Source: Paenibacillus polymyxa (GTDB lineage: Bacteria > Bacillota > Bacilli > Paenibacillales > Paenibacillaceae). Taken from it: 64,000 nt of DNA. A model generated the notes under the pieces. The model did not search any database. It was not told the origin of the DNA and saw only the letters and a list, made by a program, of their open reading frames with translations. The stretch spans positions 5,117,001 to 5,181,000 of the forward strand of contig NZ_CP049783.1 in NCBI RefSeq assembly GCF_015710975.1. The letters run 5' to 3'. The translations under genes were made by a program, and so were the position numbers. Shown one piece after another: positions 8,172-17,879 of this stretch (positions are counted from its first letter, which is position 1; every line of letters starts with the position of its first letter).

Positions 8172-9047
8172 TTATACTTTTAGATCACCATCATAGGTGG
8201 CAATCATTTTGTAGAGTTCGGGACGACGGTCACGGAAAATGCCCCATTCGATCCGTCCTACTTCCAGCTCGTCCAGATCAAATTCGGCGGTAAGCACTTC
8301 CTCATCGGTACGACCAGCCTCTGCTATCTTATTCCCTTGAGGGCCAGCGATAAAGGATGAGCCGTAGAAATTGATGCTGGATTCTTCATCGGTTTCCTTT
8401 CCGATACGGTTGGAAGCAATGACTGGAATCAGATTGGAAGCTGCATGACCTAGCATGCAAGTCTGCCAGTGATCCTTAGAGTCAATGGAGGAATCTTGTG
8501 GTTCTGAACCAATCGCTGTCGGGTAAAATAAAATTTCTGCGCCCATAAGCGCCATACAGCGGGCCGCCTCAGGATACCATTGATCCCAGCACACGCCTAC
8601 TCCGATTTTGGCATAACGTGTATTCCACACTTTAAAACCGGTGTCGCCCGGATTAAAATAAAACTTTTCCTCATACCCAGGGCCGTCCGGGATGTGGCTT
8701 TTGCGGTATTTACCTAACATTTCACCATCTGCATCAATAACAGCAAGACTGTTGTAACGAGCATAGTTCTTCTTCTCGTAGAAGCTGATTGGCAGCACAA
8801 CCTGCAATTCCTTGGCAATCTTCTTGAAATGGTTAACCGCTTTGTTGTGCTCCAGCTCAGTTGCATATACATAATAATCAGACTTTTCCTTCTGGCAGAA
8901 GTATGGAGTTTCGAACAATTCCTGCAGCAAAATAATTTGCGCACCTTGGGCTGCCGCTTCACGTACCAACTTCTCTGCTTTGCTGATATTTTCTTCGATA
9001 TTGGTAGAACAGCTCATTTGAGTTGCTGCCACTTTTACTTTTCTCAC
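8172..9047 (-). CDS. aguB: N-carbamoylputrescine amidase
   Basis: Converts N-carbamoylputrescine to putrescine, CO2 and ammonia, the last step of the agmatine route to polyamines. It is a 291-residue nitrilase-fold amidase. Catalytic Glu is in LLQELFETPYF, Lys in GKYRKSHIPDGPGYEEKFYFNPG and Cys in GVGVCWDQWYPEAARCMAL, all in the order and spacing of AguB. I chose the GTG at 9047 (protein MRKVKVAATQ) because AAGGAGG lies 6 nt upstream. An earlier in-frame ATG at 9080 would overlap aguA and lacks a site. It follows aguA by 29 bp in one operon. Confidence 0.93.
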   Translation of the reverse strand: MRKVKVAATQMSCSTNIEENISKAEKLVREAAAQGAQIILLQELFETPYFCQKEKSDYYVYATELEHNKAVNHFKKIAKELQVVLPISFYEKKNYARYNSLAVIDADGEMLGKYRKSHIPDGPGYEEKFYFNPGDTGFKVWNTRYAKIGVGVCWDQWYPEAARCMALMGAEILFYPTAIGSEPQDSSIDSKDHWQTCMLGHAASNLIPVIASNRIGKETDEESSINFYGSSFIAGPQGNKIAEAGRTDEEVLTAEFDLDELEVGRIEWGIFRDRRPELYKMIATYDGDLKV

Positions 9048-9076
9048 CTTAGTCCTCCTTATAAATGTTGTATCGT

Positions 9077-10108
9077 TCAACGCTTTACAGCAGGCATCTG
9101 CTGGGTTGTACAGTGTACGTTACCGCCTTCACGGATAACTGCCATACCATCTACAGTGCGGATCTTGCGATTCGGGAATACTTTTGACAGCACTTGCTGG
9201 GCTGCAAGATCACTCTCAGCAGCAGTTCCGCCAAACACAGGCAAAATAATGCCGCCATTCACAAAGTAGAAGTTAATATAGCTCAGTGTCAGTCGGCTGT
9301 CTTCATAATCCACACGCGGCGGTTGGCCGATTTGAATCACTTCCAGCTTACGACCTTTGGCATCCGTTGCTTGCTCTAGAATACGCAGATTTTCCTGCGT
9401 GATTTCATAATTTTCATCCTCAGGATCATCACATACTTGCATAATGACCTTGCCAGGAGCAGCAAAGCAAACAATATTGTCCACATGACCATCCGTTTCG
9501 TCACCACTGAGTCCACGTTTTAGCCAGATAATTTTCTCGGCACCTGTATATTCGCATACGTACCGTTCTATTTCTTCTCGGCTTAATTCCGGATTGCGGT
9601 TGGGATTGAGCAAGCACTCTTCGGTTGTAATTAGAGTACCTTCGCCATCTACATGCAGTGAGCCGCCTTCCATTACTAGCGGTGCATCTAACCGCGGAAC
9701 TCCAAGTTTGTCCAGTATTTGCGGCGCAACCTGGTCATCCAGATCCCATGGAGCATATTTGCCGCCCCAAGCATTAAACTTCCAGTTAATACCTGCCAAC
9801 TGACCCTGCTCATCCGTCAGAAAAGTTGGACCGTTATCACGTAGCCACGCATCGCTGTGCTCTATTGGTAACAGTTCTACCCGTTCCCCGAGCTCAAGCG
9901 CTTTAACGCTCTCCAGATCATCTGGATTTACGACTACGGTAACTGGTTCAAATTCCGCCATAGCACTTACGATTTCGGCATAACCCTTACATACCTCGGC
10001 ATGCATATCGGGGTAAACCATTGAAGATTGTACAGGCCAGGAAATATACGTACGTTCATGTGGCGCCCATTCAGGCGGCATCTTATAATGTGAATCCTTA
10101 ATTTGCAT
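9077..10108 (-). CDS. aguA: Agmatine deiminase
   Basis: Hydrolyses agmatine to N-carbamoylputrescine and ammonia; aguB downstream completes putrescine formation. The protein has 343 residues, as usual for the peptidyl-arginine-deiminase-like family. Visible landmarks are the start MPPEWAPHERTYISWP, the substrate-binding SDAWLRDNGPTF, the catalytic His in GLSGDETDGHVDN, and the C-terminal nucleophile Cys in EGGNVHCTTQQ. AAAGAAAGAG precedes the ATG. The pairing with aguB makes the function secure. Confidence 0.94.
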   Translation of the reverse strand: MQIKDSHYKMPPEWAPHERTYISWPVQSSMVYPDMHAEVCKGYAEIVSAMAEFEPVTVVVNPDDLESVKALELGERVELLPIEHSDAWLRDNGPTFLTDEQGQLAGINWKFNAWGGKYAPWDLDDQVAPQILDKLGVPRLDAPLVMEGGSLHVDGEGTLITTEECLLNPNRNPELSREEIERYVCEYTGAEKIIWLKRGLSGDETDGHVDNIVCFAAPGKVIMQVCDDPEDENYEITQENLRILEQATDAKGRKLEVIQIGQPPRVDYEDSRLTLSYINFYFVNGGIILPVFGGTAAESDLAAQQVLSKVFPNRKIRTVDGMAVIREGGNVHCTTQQMPAVKR

Positions 10109-10224
10109 GTATTGAAACTCTCTTTCTTTTCAGAATGTAGACTCCGCTCCTATCATACAATAATATGATCTTTGTCTCAATCGAAGCGGAAAAGTTTTAA
10201 TAATTTACATTGAAATTTGAGAAA

Positions 10225-10776
10225 TTACTTTGAAAAGGTGATTGCTTTCACCGTGCTGCCATCAAAATCCTTCACGGTAAATTGTGCTCCCTCCAGCACA
10301 CCGTAAGAGGATGGATAGTTTTCTTTTGGCAATGCGATTGAACCAGGATTCAGTACAAAGACCCCTTTTTCCACATCTGCTACCGGAATATGAGTGTGTC
10401 CTTGAATGAACACATCACCCGCTTCAAGTGGCGGTAAATTTCCGATACTAAAACCATGTCCATGCGTGATATAGATTCGCCGTCCTTCATGGTACAGTAA
10501 AGCATAATCACCCATCATCGGAAAATCCAGCAACATCTGATCCACTTCTGCATCGCAATTCCCACGTACCGACACCGCAATGTGGGGTTTGTACTTGTTC
10601 AGCATAGCAGCCACTTCTGCTGGGTTATATCCTTCCGGTAACGGATTTCGCGGTCCATGATACATGTAATCTCCAAGCAAGACAAGACGGTCAGCTTTCT
10701 CCTCCTTGAATTTTACCAGTGCCAATTGCAACCAGTACAGCGAGCCATGAATATCTGATATAAACATTAATTTCAT
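10225..10776 (-). CDS. YfcE-like metallophosphodiesterase
   Basis: A 183-residue calcineurin-like phosphoesterase. All metal-binding blocks are visible: MFISDIHGSL (D-x-H), VLLGDYMYHGPR (GD), VRGNCDAE (GNxD/E), THGHGFSIG and QGHTHIPV (GHTH). This is the pattern of E. coli YfcE, which hydrolyses phosphodiester model substrates; the natural substrate is unknown. I chose the ATG at 10776 because AGGAAGGAAAA lies just upstream and the protein then begins MKLMFISDIHG, the family's usual start. Monocistronic. Confidence 0.88.
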   Translation of the reverse strand: MKLMFISDIHGSLYWLQLALVKFKEEKADRLVLLGDYMYHGPRNPLPEGYNPAEVAAMLNKYKPHIAVSVRGNCDAEVDQMLLDFPMMGDYALLYHEGRRIYITHGHGFSIGNLPPLEAGDVFIQGHTHIPVADVEKGVFVLNPGSIALPKENYPSSYGVLEGAQFTVKDFDGSTVKAITFSK

Positions 10777-10907
10777 AGTTTTTCCTTCCTTTCTGAATAG
10801 GCCATAGTAATTTGGAAATATTCCTCTTACGTTCATTATTACATTATTCCCTGAACAAATCTGTGCAAAAATGTTTCTTTACGTTTGGTAGTTCTCTGTA
10901 AAGACGC

Positions 10908-10938
10908 AAAACTACAATTCCAAATGAACTGTAGTTTT
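10908..10938 (-). terminator. Terminator after the acetyltransferase gene
   Basis: AAAACTACA (10908-10916) pairs with TGTAGTTTT (10930-10938), a 9-bp stem ending in TTTT on the minus strand. It lies five bases past the stop of the acetyltransferase gene. Confidence 0.65.
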
Positions 10939-10942
10939 ATGG

Positions 10943-11530
10943 TTAATTTCTTTTATACTTGTGCTTGTCATCTTCGGTAATTTTACGGATGACTTTGCAA
11001 GGGTTTCCTGCGGCAATCACACCAGAAGGAATATCTTTGGTAACAACGCTTCCTGCACCAATAATTGAATCATCCCCTATCGTGACGCCCGCCAGAACGC
11101 AAACATTACCACCGATCCAAACATTATTGCCCACAGTAATTGGAAATACAATTTCCAACCCTTCATTACGTTGTTCCACATCAAGAGGATGACCCGCAGT
11201 ATAAAATCCGCAGTTAGGAGCAACAAATACATTATCACCGAACACTATTTTTGCCCCATCAAGCATAATCGTATTGTGGTTACTATAAAAGTTTTCACCG
11301 ATTTCGATATTATACCCATAGTCACACACAAAAGGCTGCTCAATCAAGAATCTATCCGTTGTCTTTCCTAATAAAGTTTTGATGAGTGTTTCTCGTTCTT
11401 CCATATTTCTAGGATGGAGCTGATTATATTCGTAGCAGAGACCTTTGGCGTATAGACGTTCCTCAATCAATTCTTCATCATAATTAGCATTGTATAGGAG
11501 TCCTAATTGTGATTTTTCTTTTTCTGTCAT
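10943..11530 (-). CDS. Sugar O-acetyltransferase (maltose/galactoside acetyltransferase type)
   Basis: A 195-residue left-handed beta-helix acetyltransferase of the Maa/LacA family, transferring acetyl from acetyl-CoA to a sugar hydroxyl. Visible are the N-terminal helical Mac domain (LYNANYDEELIEERLYAKGL), the PFVCDYGYNIEIG hexapeptide start, the catalytic His in FYTAGHPLD, and the final coils ITVGNNVWIGGNVCVLAGVTIGD with SVVTKDIPSGVIAAGNPCKV. The function is general detoxification of non-metabolised sugars. A second, broken copy of this fold lies at 13225-13370. Confidence 0.88.
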   Translation of the reverse strand: MTEKEKSQLGLLYNANYDEELIEERLYAKGLCYEYNQLHPRNMEERETLIKTLLGKTTDRFLIEQPFVCDYGYNIEIGENFYSNHNTIMLDGAKIVFGDNVFVAPNCGFYTAGHPLDVEQRNEGLEIVFPITVGNNVWIGGNVCVLAGVTIGDDSIIGAGSVVTKDIPSGVIAAGNPCKVIRKITEDDKHKYKRN

Positions 11531-11589
11531 CGCTTGTCCACACTCCGTTTATGTAGTTAGATTCTCGTGGTAAATGACGCTCATAAAAA

Positions 11590-11640
11590 AATTGGCGACC
11601 GCTTCCCCCATAATAAAGCAGAGGCGGTCGCCACGTAAAA
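11590..11640 (-). terminator. Strong terminator after the 6-phospho-beta-glucosidase gene
   Basis: TGGCGACCGC (11593-11602) pairs perfectly with GCGGTCGCCA (11624-11633). On the minus strand a run of six T follows the stem; the + side is A-rich, so it may act in both directions. Confidence 0.85.
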
Positions 11641-11686
11641 AACATCATTATGTTTTTTATAATTTAGTTACTGGTTTATTTATAAA

Positions 11687-13129
<1,443 letters not shown>

Positions 13130-13202
13130 TCATTAACTAGGACATAAACACGTTACCTCTACGCTAATGTTTATAAAGTACTTCTAATTGAATCTTAAGG
13201 TT

Positions 13203-13222
13203 TGTAACGCGTTTCATGTCAA
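13203..13222 (-). promoter_or_regulatory. bglA-type promoter -35 box with abutting palindromic operator
   Basis: On the minus strand TTGACA (13222-13217) is a consensus -35 box. Directly following it, 13216-13203 reads TGAAACGCGTTACA, a palindrome with one mismatched pair. The palindrome would fall in the spacer of the promoter, a classical repressor position. It resembles a cre box in its TG...CA ends but has GC rather than CG at the centre. It could serve the neighbouring ROK regulator or CcpA. The -10 box is weak, so the promoter call is tentative. Confidence 0.5.
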
Positions 13223-13224
13223 GT

Positions 13225-13370
13225 ATTATTTTAAAAACTTGCAGAGTCTATAATCGTATTATCTCCAATACATACTTCCCTATTTATAACAACGTCCCCA
13301 CCCATCCATACGTTAATTACCAATTGTAACTTGGGTGAGCCCTTCTTCTATAAAATGGTCTCTATTTTCT
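13225..13370 (-). pseudogene. Remnant of an LbH sugar acetyltransferase
   Basis: Reading the minus strand gives HFIEEGLTQVTIGN and then, after one extra T near 13320, NVWMGGDVVINREVCIGD followed by NTIIDSAS. Together these match the last coils of maltose-acetyltransferase-type proteins (compare ITVGNNVWIGGNVCV in the intact gene at 10943-11530). The fragment has no start, a +1 frameshift and no ordinary C-terminus. It abuts the stop codon of the ROK gene, so an intact acetyltransferase probably once sat between the regulator and the glucosidase. Confidence 0.7.
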
Positions 13371-14393
13371 TTTTTCCACCAATTGCAAATTGTAGGTCAG
13401 GCTTTCAAGGGTAACTGAAATCAACCCATACATGTATTCATCGTGCGTATCGTTTTTTACAAAAATCTCAGGCATATGTTCTTTGGGTACATCTTTAAGA
13501 CAGCCGTTATAAATATCATCCAACAGTGCTGGCTTAGATAACTCTCCTGTCAAAGCGATCGATACAGGGTCTATAATCGCAATAATGGATGTTATCGTTT
13601 TGATCGCCAAAAAAACAAATTCCTGTGTGCTATTTAACTGTTTAAGCTGTTCCTCTCTCGTTATGCCAAAGGGTAAAAAGGAAACTTCCCCGGCAAATTT
13701 GGTATTTCCTTTTAACAAATGTCCATCGACAATAAAACCCGCTCCCGGAAAATTATCCTTGGGAAACGTAACAATAGCGAAGGTTTTGTCCTCATCATAA
13801 TTTTGCATGTTATAAAATCCATAGACGGTCAGATGCATATCATTTTCAATGGTGACTTCTACCCCGTATTTATCTTGAAGGCGTGGTCCTACAGGGACTC
13901 CTATCAGCAGATCAAGATCGCAGACATCAATAACCCCTTGATGAACAACCCCCGGGATGCCAATACCAATCGCTTTAACGTTTTCGTAGTTGTTAATCAG
14001 CTCTTCAATTTGCTGATCTATTACTTCATAATCAATATGAGGCACAACGGATGTGTTCTCTGCAATAATATCGCCAAGCATATTGGCAACAGCATAAGTA
14101 AGAGAATCTACTCCGCCTTCCGTTTTCACAGTTAAACAAATAATATAGGAATAATCAGCGTTATATTTGTAACGTCTAGCCGGACGCCCACCGTTCGACT
14201 CTTCCAATTCCATCTCTAATACTTCTCCGGTTTGAAGAAGCTCATTTAGAATATTTCCGCAGGTTGCCACACTAAGTCCTGTAATACTGGCTATAGACGA
14301 CTTGGTTGCATATTCCTTGGATTTCAGTGTGTTTTTAACTAGCTCTACATTAATGTGTTTGACCCGAATGGTATTATTGGAAACTGGTTGTAT
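13362..14393 (-). CDS. ROK-family transcriptional regulator, non-canonical start
   Basis: A winged-helix DNA-binding domain (KEYATKSSIASITGLSVATC then GNILNELLQTGEV) precedes a ROK sugar-kinase-like domain with GIGIPGVVHQGVIDV, IENDMHLTVYG and FPGAGFIVDGHLLKG followed by AGEV. The CxCGxxGCxE zinc motif of many ROK proteins is absent. The first ordinary start codon in frame is GTG at 14270, which would delete most of the helix-turn-helix. The frame is open and clearly coding further up to a TAA at 14420. An AAAGGAG at 14409-14403 sits 9 nt before an ATA (14393) and 3 nt before an ATT (14399). I list the ATA start (343 residues). It probably regulates the downstream glucosidase gene. Confidence 0.75.
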   Translation of the reverse strand: MQPVSNNTIRVKHINVELVKNTLKSKEYATKSSIASITGLSVATCGNILNELLQTGEVLEMELEESNGGRPARRYKYNADYSYIICLTVKTEGGVDSLTYAVANMLGDIIAENTSVVPHIDYEVIDQQIEELINNYENVKAIGIGIPGVVHQGVIDVCDLDLLIGVPVGPRLQDKYGVEVTIENDMHLTVYGFYNMQNYDEDKTFAIVTFPKDNFPGAGFIVDGHLLKGNTKFAGEVSFLPFGITREEQLKQLNSTQEFVFLAIKTITSIIAIIDPVSIALTGELSKPALLDDIYNGCLKDVPKEHMPEIFVKNDTHDEYMYGLISVTLESLTYNLQLVEKRK

Positions 14394-14590
14394 TTGAATA
14401 CACTCCTTTTGAAGTGATTATAAAAAGCTTAATAATAAGCTGTAATATAACGCTCGGTCTGCAATAAGTCAATTTGCACTCCCCGTACGCAAAGAATATG
14501 ATTCTCAATTCGATTAGTCAATCATCATGATATACTATGTTTAAGAGACAAAAATTTAGTGATAAAACTAACAAGAAAAGGGAGATTCTA

Positions 14591-14926
14591 TTGGCAACTA
14601 GCGAATATGTAGCAATCATTGCATTGATCCTCTCCGTCATACTTTTGTTCAAGGTCTATCGCCTTCAATCTCGGCTTAATGACTTGAAATCCGATGTGGA
14701 GCGTCTTGAGAATCGTTCAGGACTAACGGGAACCTCGATGTCAAATACAATCGCTCCTCCTGCTCCACATATCCAACACGCAGAAGCTTCCGAAGAAATC
14801 AATGAAAGGCTGCTTCTACTGATCAGGGAAGGAAATAAGATTAAAGCCATAAAAGAGTTAAGAACCGCTAGAAATATTTCTCTTAAGGATGCAAAAGATT
14901 ATGTAGATCACTTGGAAAAATGCTAA
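14591..14926 (+). CDS. Membrane-anchored protein with L7/L12-C-terminal-like domain
   Basis: 111 residues. A hydrophobic N-terminal segment (YVAIIALILSVILLFKVY) is followed by a short coiled-coil-like stretch (LQSRLNDLKSDVERLENR), a linker, and a tail INERLLLLIREGNKIKAIKE then LRTARNISLKDAKDYVDHLE. This tail matches the KxxAIKxLRxxTGLSLKEAKDxVD pattern of the ribosomal protein L7/L12 C-terminal domain. The TTG at 14591 has AAAGGGAG six nt upstream; an in-frame ATG at 14537 has none. It is followed 16 bp later by ybaK, probably in one transcript. The molecular role is unknown. Confidence 0.75.
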   Translation: MATSEYVAIIALILSVILLFKVYRLQSRLNDLKSDVERLENRSGLTGTSMSNTIAPPAPHIQHAEASEEINERLLLLIREGNKIKAIKELRTARNISLKDAKDYVDHLEKC

Positions 14927-14942
14927 GAAAGGAAGAATTAAA

Positions 14943-15422
14943 ATGAGTATCAGTAAAACAAACGCTATGCGTATATTGGACGGGCAACACATCCACTACA
15001 ATATTTTGAGTTATGACCATCAAGATGGAAAAATAGACGGTATGAACGTAGCCGAAAAGATCCAAAGAGCACCGGAATCCGTTTTCAAAACCTTGGTTGC
15101 ACATAGCAAACAAAATCTGTTTGTTTTTGTGATTCCTGTACATAAAGAGCTTGATCTCAAAAAGGCTGCCAAATCTGCGGGAGAGAAAAAAATTGAAATG
15201 CTTCCTGTTAAGGAGTTGCAAAAGCATACAGGATATATTCGCGGTGGCTGCTCTCCCATAGGAATGAAAAAGCTCTACCCCACTTATATCGATCAGCCCG
15301 CAGTTGAACTGGAAACGATCGTTGTAAGCGGCGGGAAAATTGGAACTCAGCTGGAACTGAGCCCGCACGATTTGGCTCAAATCATTCAAGCACAGTTTAC
15401 AGATCTATCGCACACGGTATAA
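14943..15422 (+). CDS. ybaK: Cys-tRNA(Pro) deacylase, YbaK/EbsC type
   Basis: A 159-residue trans-editing protein that hydrolyses Cys-tRNA(Pro) made in error by ProRS. The fold is marked by VFKTLVAHSKQNLFVFVIPV (with the conserved catalytic Lys of FKTL), LDLKKAAKSAGEKKIEML and GYIRGGCSPIGMKKLYPTYID, typical of YbaK. AAGGAAGAA lies just before the ATG. It shares a transcript with the preceding membrane protein. The cognate proS lies about 5 kb away at 20392-22137. Confidence 0.93.
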   Translation: MSISKTNAMRILDGQHIHYNILSYDHQDGKIDGMNVAEKIQRAPESVFKTLVAHSKQNLFVFVIPVHKELDLKKAAKSAGEKKIEMLPVKELQKHTGYIRGGCSPIGMKKLYPTYIDQPAVELETIVVSGGKIGTQLELSPHDLAQIIQAQFTDLSHTV

Positions 15423-15508
15423 AACTCATCACGTCATCATAACATCTTTATGCGTATTTTCTCTTAATCCGATGCTTCAACATGCTTTAATCTGGAGAGG
15501 AAGATCAA

Positions 15509-16702
15509 ATGATGCATAATGATTGTTCAAAAAAAGTCGGAATCCCCCAGCCTATTAGAAGTGATGGTGCAGGGGGGATCGACAAGGGGCCACGTGATGT
15601 GATGAGGGATTTACAAAATCCAGATATGCTGGTTCCTCCCGTAACGGACAATGGTCTCATACCGAATATGCGGTTTTCTTTTTCAGATGCTCATATGCAG
15701 CTTAATCATGGTGGGTGGTCAAGAGAAGTTACAGTAAGGGAATTACCCATTGCCACAACTCTTTCCGGAGTGAACATGAGTTTGACACCGGGCGGTGTCC
15801 GTGAGCTGCACTGGCATCAGCAGGCAGAATGGTCTTATATGCTGTTAGGAAGTGCACGTATTACGGCAGTTGACCAAGATGGACGTAATTTTATTGCTGA
15901 TGTCGGCCCGGGCGATCTCTGGTACTTTCCACCAGGCATTCCGCATTCTATACAGGGCCTTGAAGAAGGCTGTGAGTTTTTGCTGGTTTTCGATGATGGC
16001 AGTTTTTCCGATCTGAACACCTTATCCATCTCAGATTGGTTCGCCCATACTCCCAAAGAGGTGATTTCTGCAAATTTCGGGATTCCAGAAACCGATTTTG
16101 CAGCCATTCCTCAAGACCAAGTCTACATCTATCAGGATTCCGTTCCCGGTTCAATCCAAAGTCAAGCGGTTCCCTCTCCCTATGGGACGTTGCCCCTATC
16201 CTTTAAGCATGAATTACTAGCTCAGCCCCCGATCAAAACACCGGGCGGAAGCGTACGGATCGTCGACTCTTCCAATTTTCCGATTTCCAAAACTATCGCA
16301 GCTGCCCTGGTTGAGATTGAACCCGGAGCCATGCGAGAAATGCATTGGCACCCTAATAATGACGAATGGCAATACTACCTTGCAGGGCAAGGACGGATGA
16401 CTGTCTTTGGTGGTAATGGTGCAGCCCGTACATTTGATTTTAGAGCCGGGGATGTTGGATATGTGCCTTTTGCTTATGGTCATTACATTCAAAATACTGG
16501 CTCCAGCACACTATGGTTTCTTGAAATGTTTAAAAGTGACCGTTTTGCGGATGTGTCCTTAAATCAATGGATGGCTCTTACGCCTACAGAACTGATTCAA
16601 AGTAATTTACACGTTGGTTCTGATGTAATCTCTAATTTACGAAAGGTCAAATGGCCCGTCGTCAAGTATCCTGGTTACTCTTATGACCCTAAAAATAAAT
16701 AA
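15509..16702 (+). CDS. Oxalate decarboxylase (bicupin, Mn-dependent), variant lid
   Basis: A 397-residue bicupin converting oxalate to formate and CO2, closely similar throughout to B. subtilis OxdC/OxdD. Cupin 1 has Mn ligands in [10 protein letters not shown] (near residue 100) and IPHSIQ. Cupin 2 has [11 protein letters not shown] and YGHYIQNTG. The catalytic lid loop, SENST in B. subtilis OxdC with the essential Glu162, reads SDLNT here ([18 protein letters not shown]), so Glu is replaced by Asp. That may change the decarboxylase/oxidase balance. GGAGAGGAAGA precedes the start. It converges, 13 bp apart, on the NmrA-like gene. A shorter paralogue lies at 29154-30179. Confidence 0.9.
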   Translation: MMHNDCSKKVGIPQPIRSDGAGGIDKGPRDVMRDLQNPDMLVPPVTDNGLIPNMRFSFSDAHMQLNHGGWSREVTVRELPIATTLSGVNMSLTPGGVRELHWHQQAEWSYMLLGSARITAVDQDGRNFIADVGPGDLWYFPPGIPHSIQGLEEGCEFLLVFDDGSFSDLNTLSISDWFAHTPKEVISANFGIPETDFAAIPQDQVYIYQDSVPGSIQSQAVPSPYGTLPLSFKHELLAQPPIKTPGGSVRIVDSSNFPISKTIAAALVEIEPGAMREMHWHPNNDEWQYYLAGQGRMTVFGGNGAARTFDFRAGDVGYVPFAYGHYIQNTGSSTLWFLEMFKSDRFADVSLNQWMALTPTELIQSNLHVGSDVISNLRKVKWPVVKYPGYSYDPKNK

Positions 16703-16715
16703 AGGAATCACTTCG

Positions 16716-17576
16716 TCATGATGTCTTCCAGCTGTTTCCTTGGCTCAGGACAAACTGCTCAAATGAGACCGGACAGCGCCCAGTGACAAGCTTAACGGTA
16801 TCGGTCACTTGGTCTTCACTTCCGTTTGCACGTATCCTTCTATCCAATCCTGCCAGCATATCTGCATATTCTTCAGGCATTCCAGCGCGAACCATGCCCG
16901 CTTTCAACTCTTCATCAGACAAAGAGATATGCTGGATCGGTTGGACTGTTGATTTCCCAATAATTTCAGCCACTTCGTTATATGTTAGTGTTTGAGGTCC
17001 AGTGATGACATGAGCTGTGTTGTGTGGTTTATCGTCAATAAGAGCCCTCACTCCCACTTCTGCAATGTCATCTGCACTTACGAAGCCTATTCTCCCGTTT
17101 TGGGTTGCACTATAAATGGCCTTGTTGTTTTTGATCGTTTCCACATGCTGGCCTTCTGTGAAATTCTCCATAAAGTAGGATGGCTGTAATACAGCCCACT
17201 CTGGAGCTAATCTACGAAGTGCTTGATGCACAGGTCCAAATACTGGCCCGTCCTCAGGCACAGATGCGCTGCCTAAAAGCACGAATCTTTGCACTCCTTC
17301 TCTCAAGGCCCTCTCAATAAAAGGAATCATCACTTTGGCGGGATTGACGTCCAACACAGGTACTACCAAATAAACTTTATCTACATTCATCAGCGCCTGT
17401 GTATGTGTTGATTCATCATACCAATCAAAATATACATAATCTGTCCCTTCCCAATTGCCGGACTTAGTACGCCCTGCCAAACGTACCGGATACTGAAGTT
17501 GCGTAAGTTTGGCAGCTACACGGCTGCCTGTTTTGCCGTTTGCCCCTGTAATCAACGCTATATTTCTGTCTTTCAT
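16716..17576 (-). CDS. NmrA-like NAD(P)-binding protein
   Basis: A 286-residue atypical short-chain dehydrogenase of the NmrA / quinone-oxidoreductase-2 group. The Rossmann motif is ALITGANGKTGSRVA (residues about 6-20). PSYFMENF near residue 145 and TAHVITGPQTLTYNEVAEII near 190 are family hallmarks. It may sense NAD(P) or reduce quinones; the exact role is unknown. I chose the ATG at 17576 because GGAG lies 9 nt upstream; the TTG at 17585 is too close. It is downstream of a broken SnoaL gene and a TetR gene on the same strand, with TetR-type operators between. Confidence 0.85.
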   Translation of the reverse strand: MKDRNIALITGANGKTGSRVAAKLTQLQYPVRLAGRTKSGNWEGTDYVYFDWYDESTHTQALMNVDKVYLVVPVLDVNPAKVMIPFIERALREGVQRFVLLGSASVPEDGPVFGPVHQALRRLAPEWAVLQPSYFMENFTEGQHVETIKNNKAIYSATQNGRIGFVSADDIAEVGVRALIDDKPHNTAHVITGPQTLTYNEVAEIIGKSTVQPIQHISLSDEELKAGMVRAGMPEEYADMLAGLDRRIRANGSEDQVTDTVKLVTGRCPVSFEQFVLSQGNSWKTS

Positions 17577-17650
17577 AAAATTCAACTCCTATTTAAATTT
17601 TTTATTTTCGCCTAGATTTTCATATCCCCATGAGGCTCGAACTTTTTCAT

Positions 17651-17804
17651 TCATGATTCCAAGGCTTCAAGAGCGACCAAAGGGTTCCAGTAATCTTTGT
17701 AGTGAGTAATACTCCATATTTTCTTCTAACATGTTGCTCATAAATTTATGCATGACTGCTTGCGCTTGCTGTTTTGCTTTGTCGGTATTCGGATTGATTG
17801 TCAT
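17651..17804 (-). pseudogene. SnoaL-like (NTF2-fold) protein with large internal deletion
   Basis: The frame starts at ATG 17804 with GAGGTG six nt upstream and reads MTINPNTDKAKQQAQAVMHK and on to NMEYYS, like the first helix of SnoaL-type proteins. It then jumps, in another frame, directly to DYWNPLVALEALES and a TGA at 17651. That is the usual C-terminal strand and end of such proteins (RDYWNPLVALEALG). About 80-90 central codons are missing and the frame is shifted. The intact ancestor was probably co-transcribed with the NmrA-like gene under the TetR regulator. Confidence 0.7.
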
Positions 17805-17879
17805 GGTAGACACCTCGCATAATTATTTTTAGTTCCTGCTTAAAACAAATTCAAGACAGAAATTAAACATAAGAATTCT

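Noticed and set aside
13362..14270. The ROK protein starting at GTG 14270
   Set aside because: That start cuts through the helix-turn-helix and has no ribosome-binding site; coding similarity clearly continues upstream.
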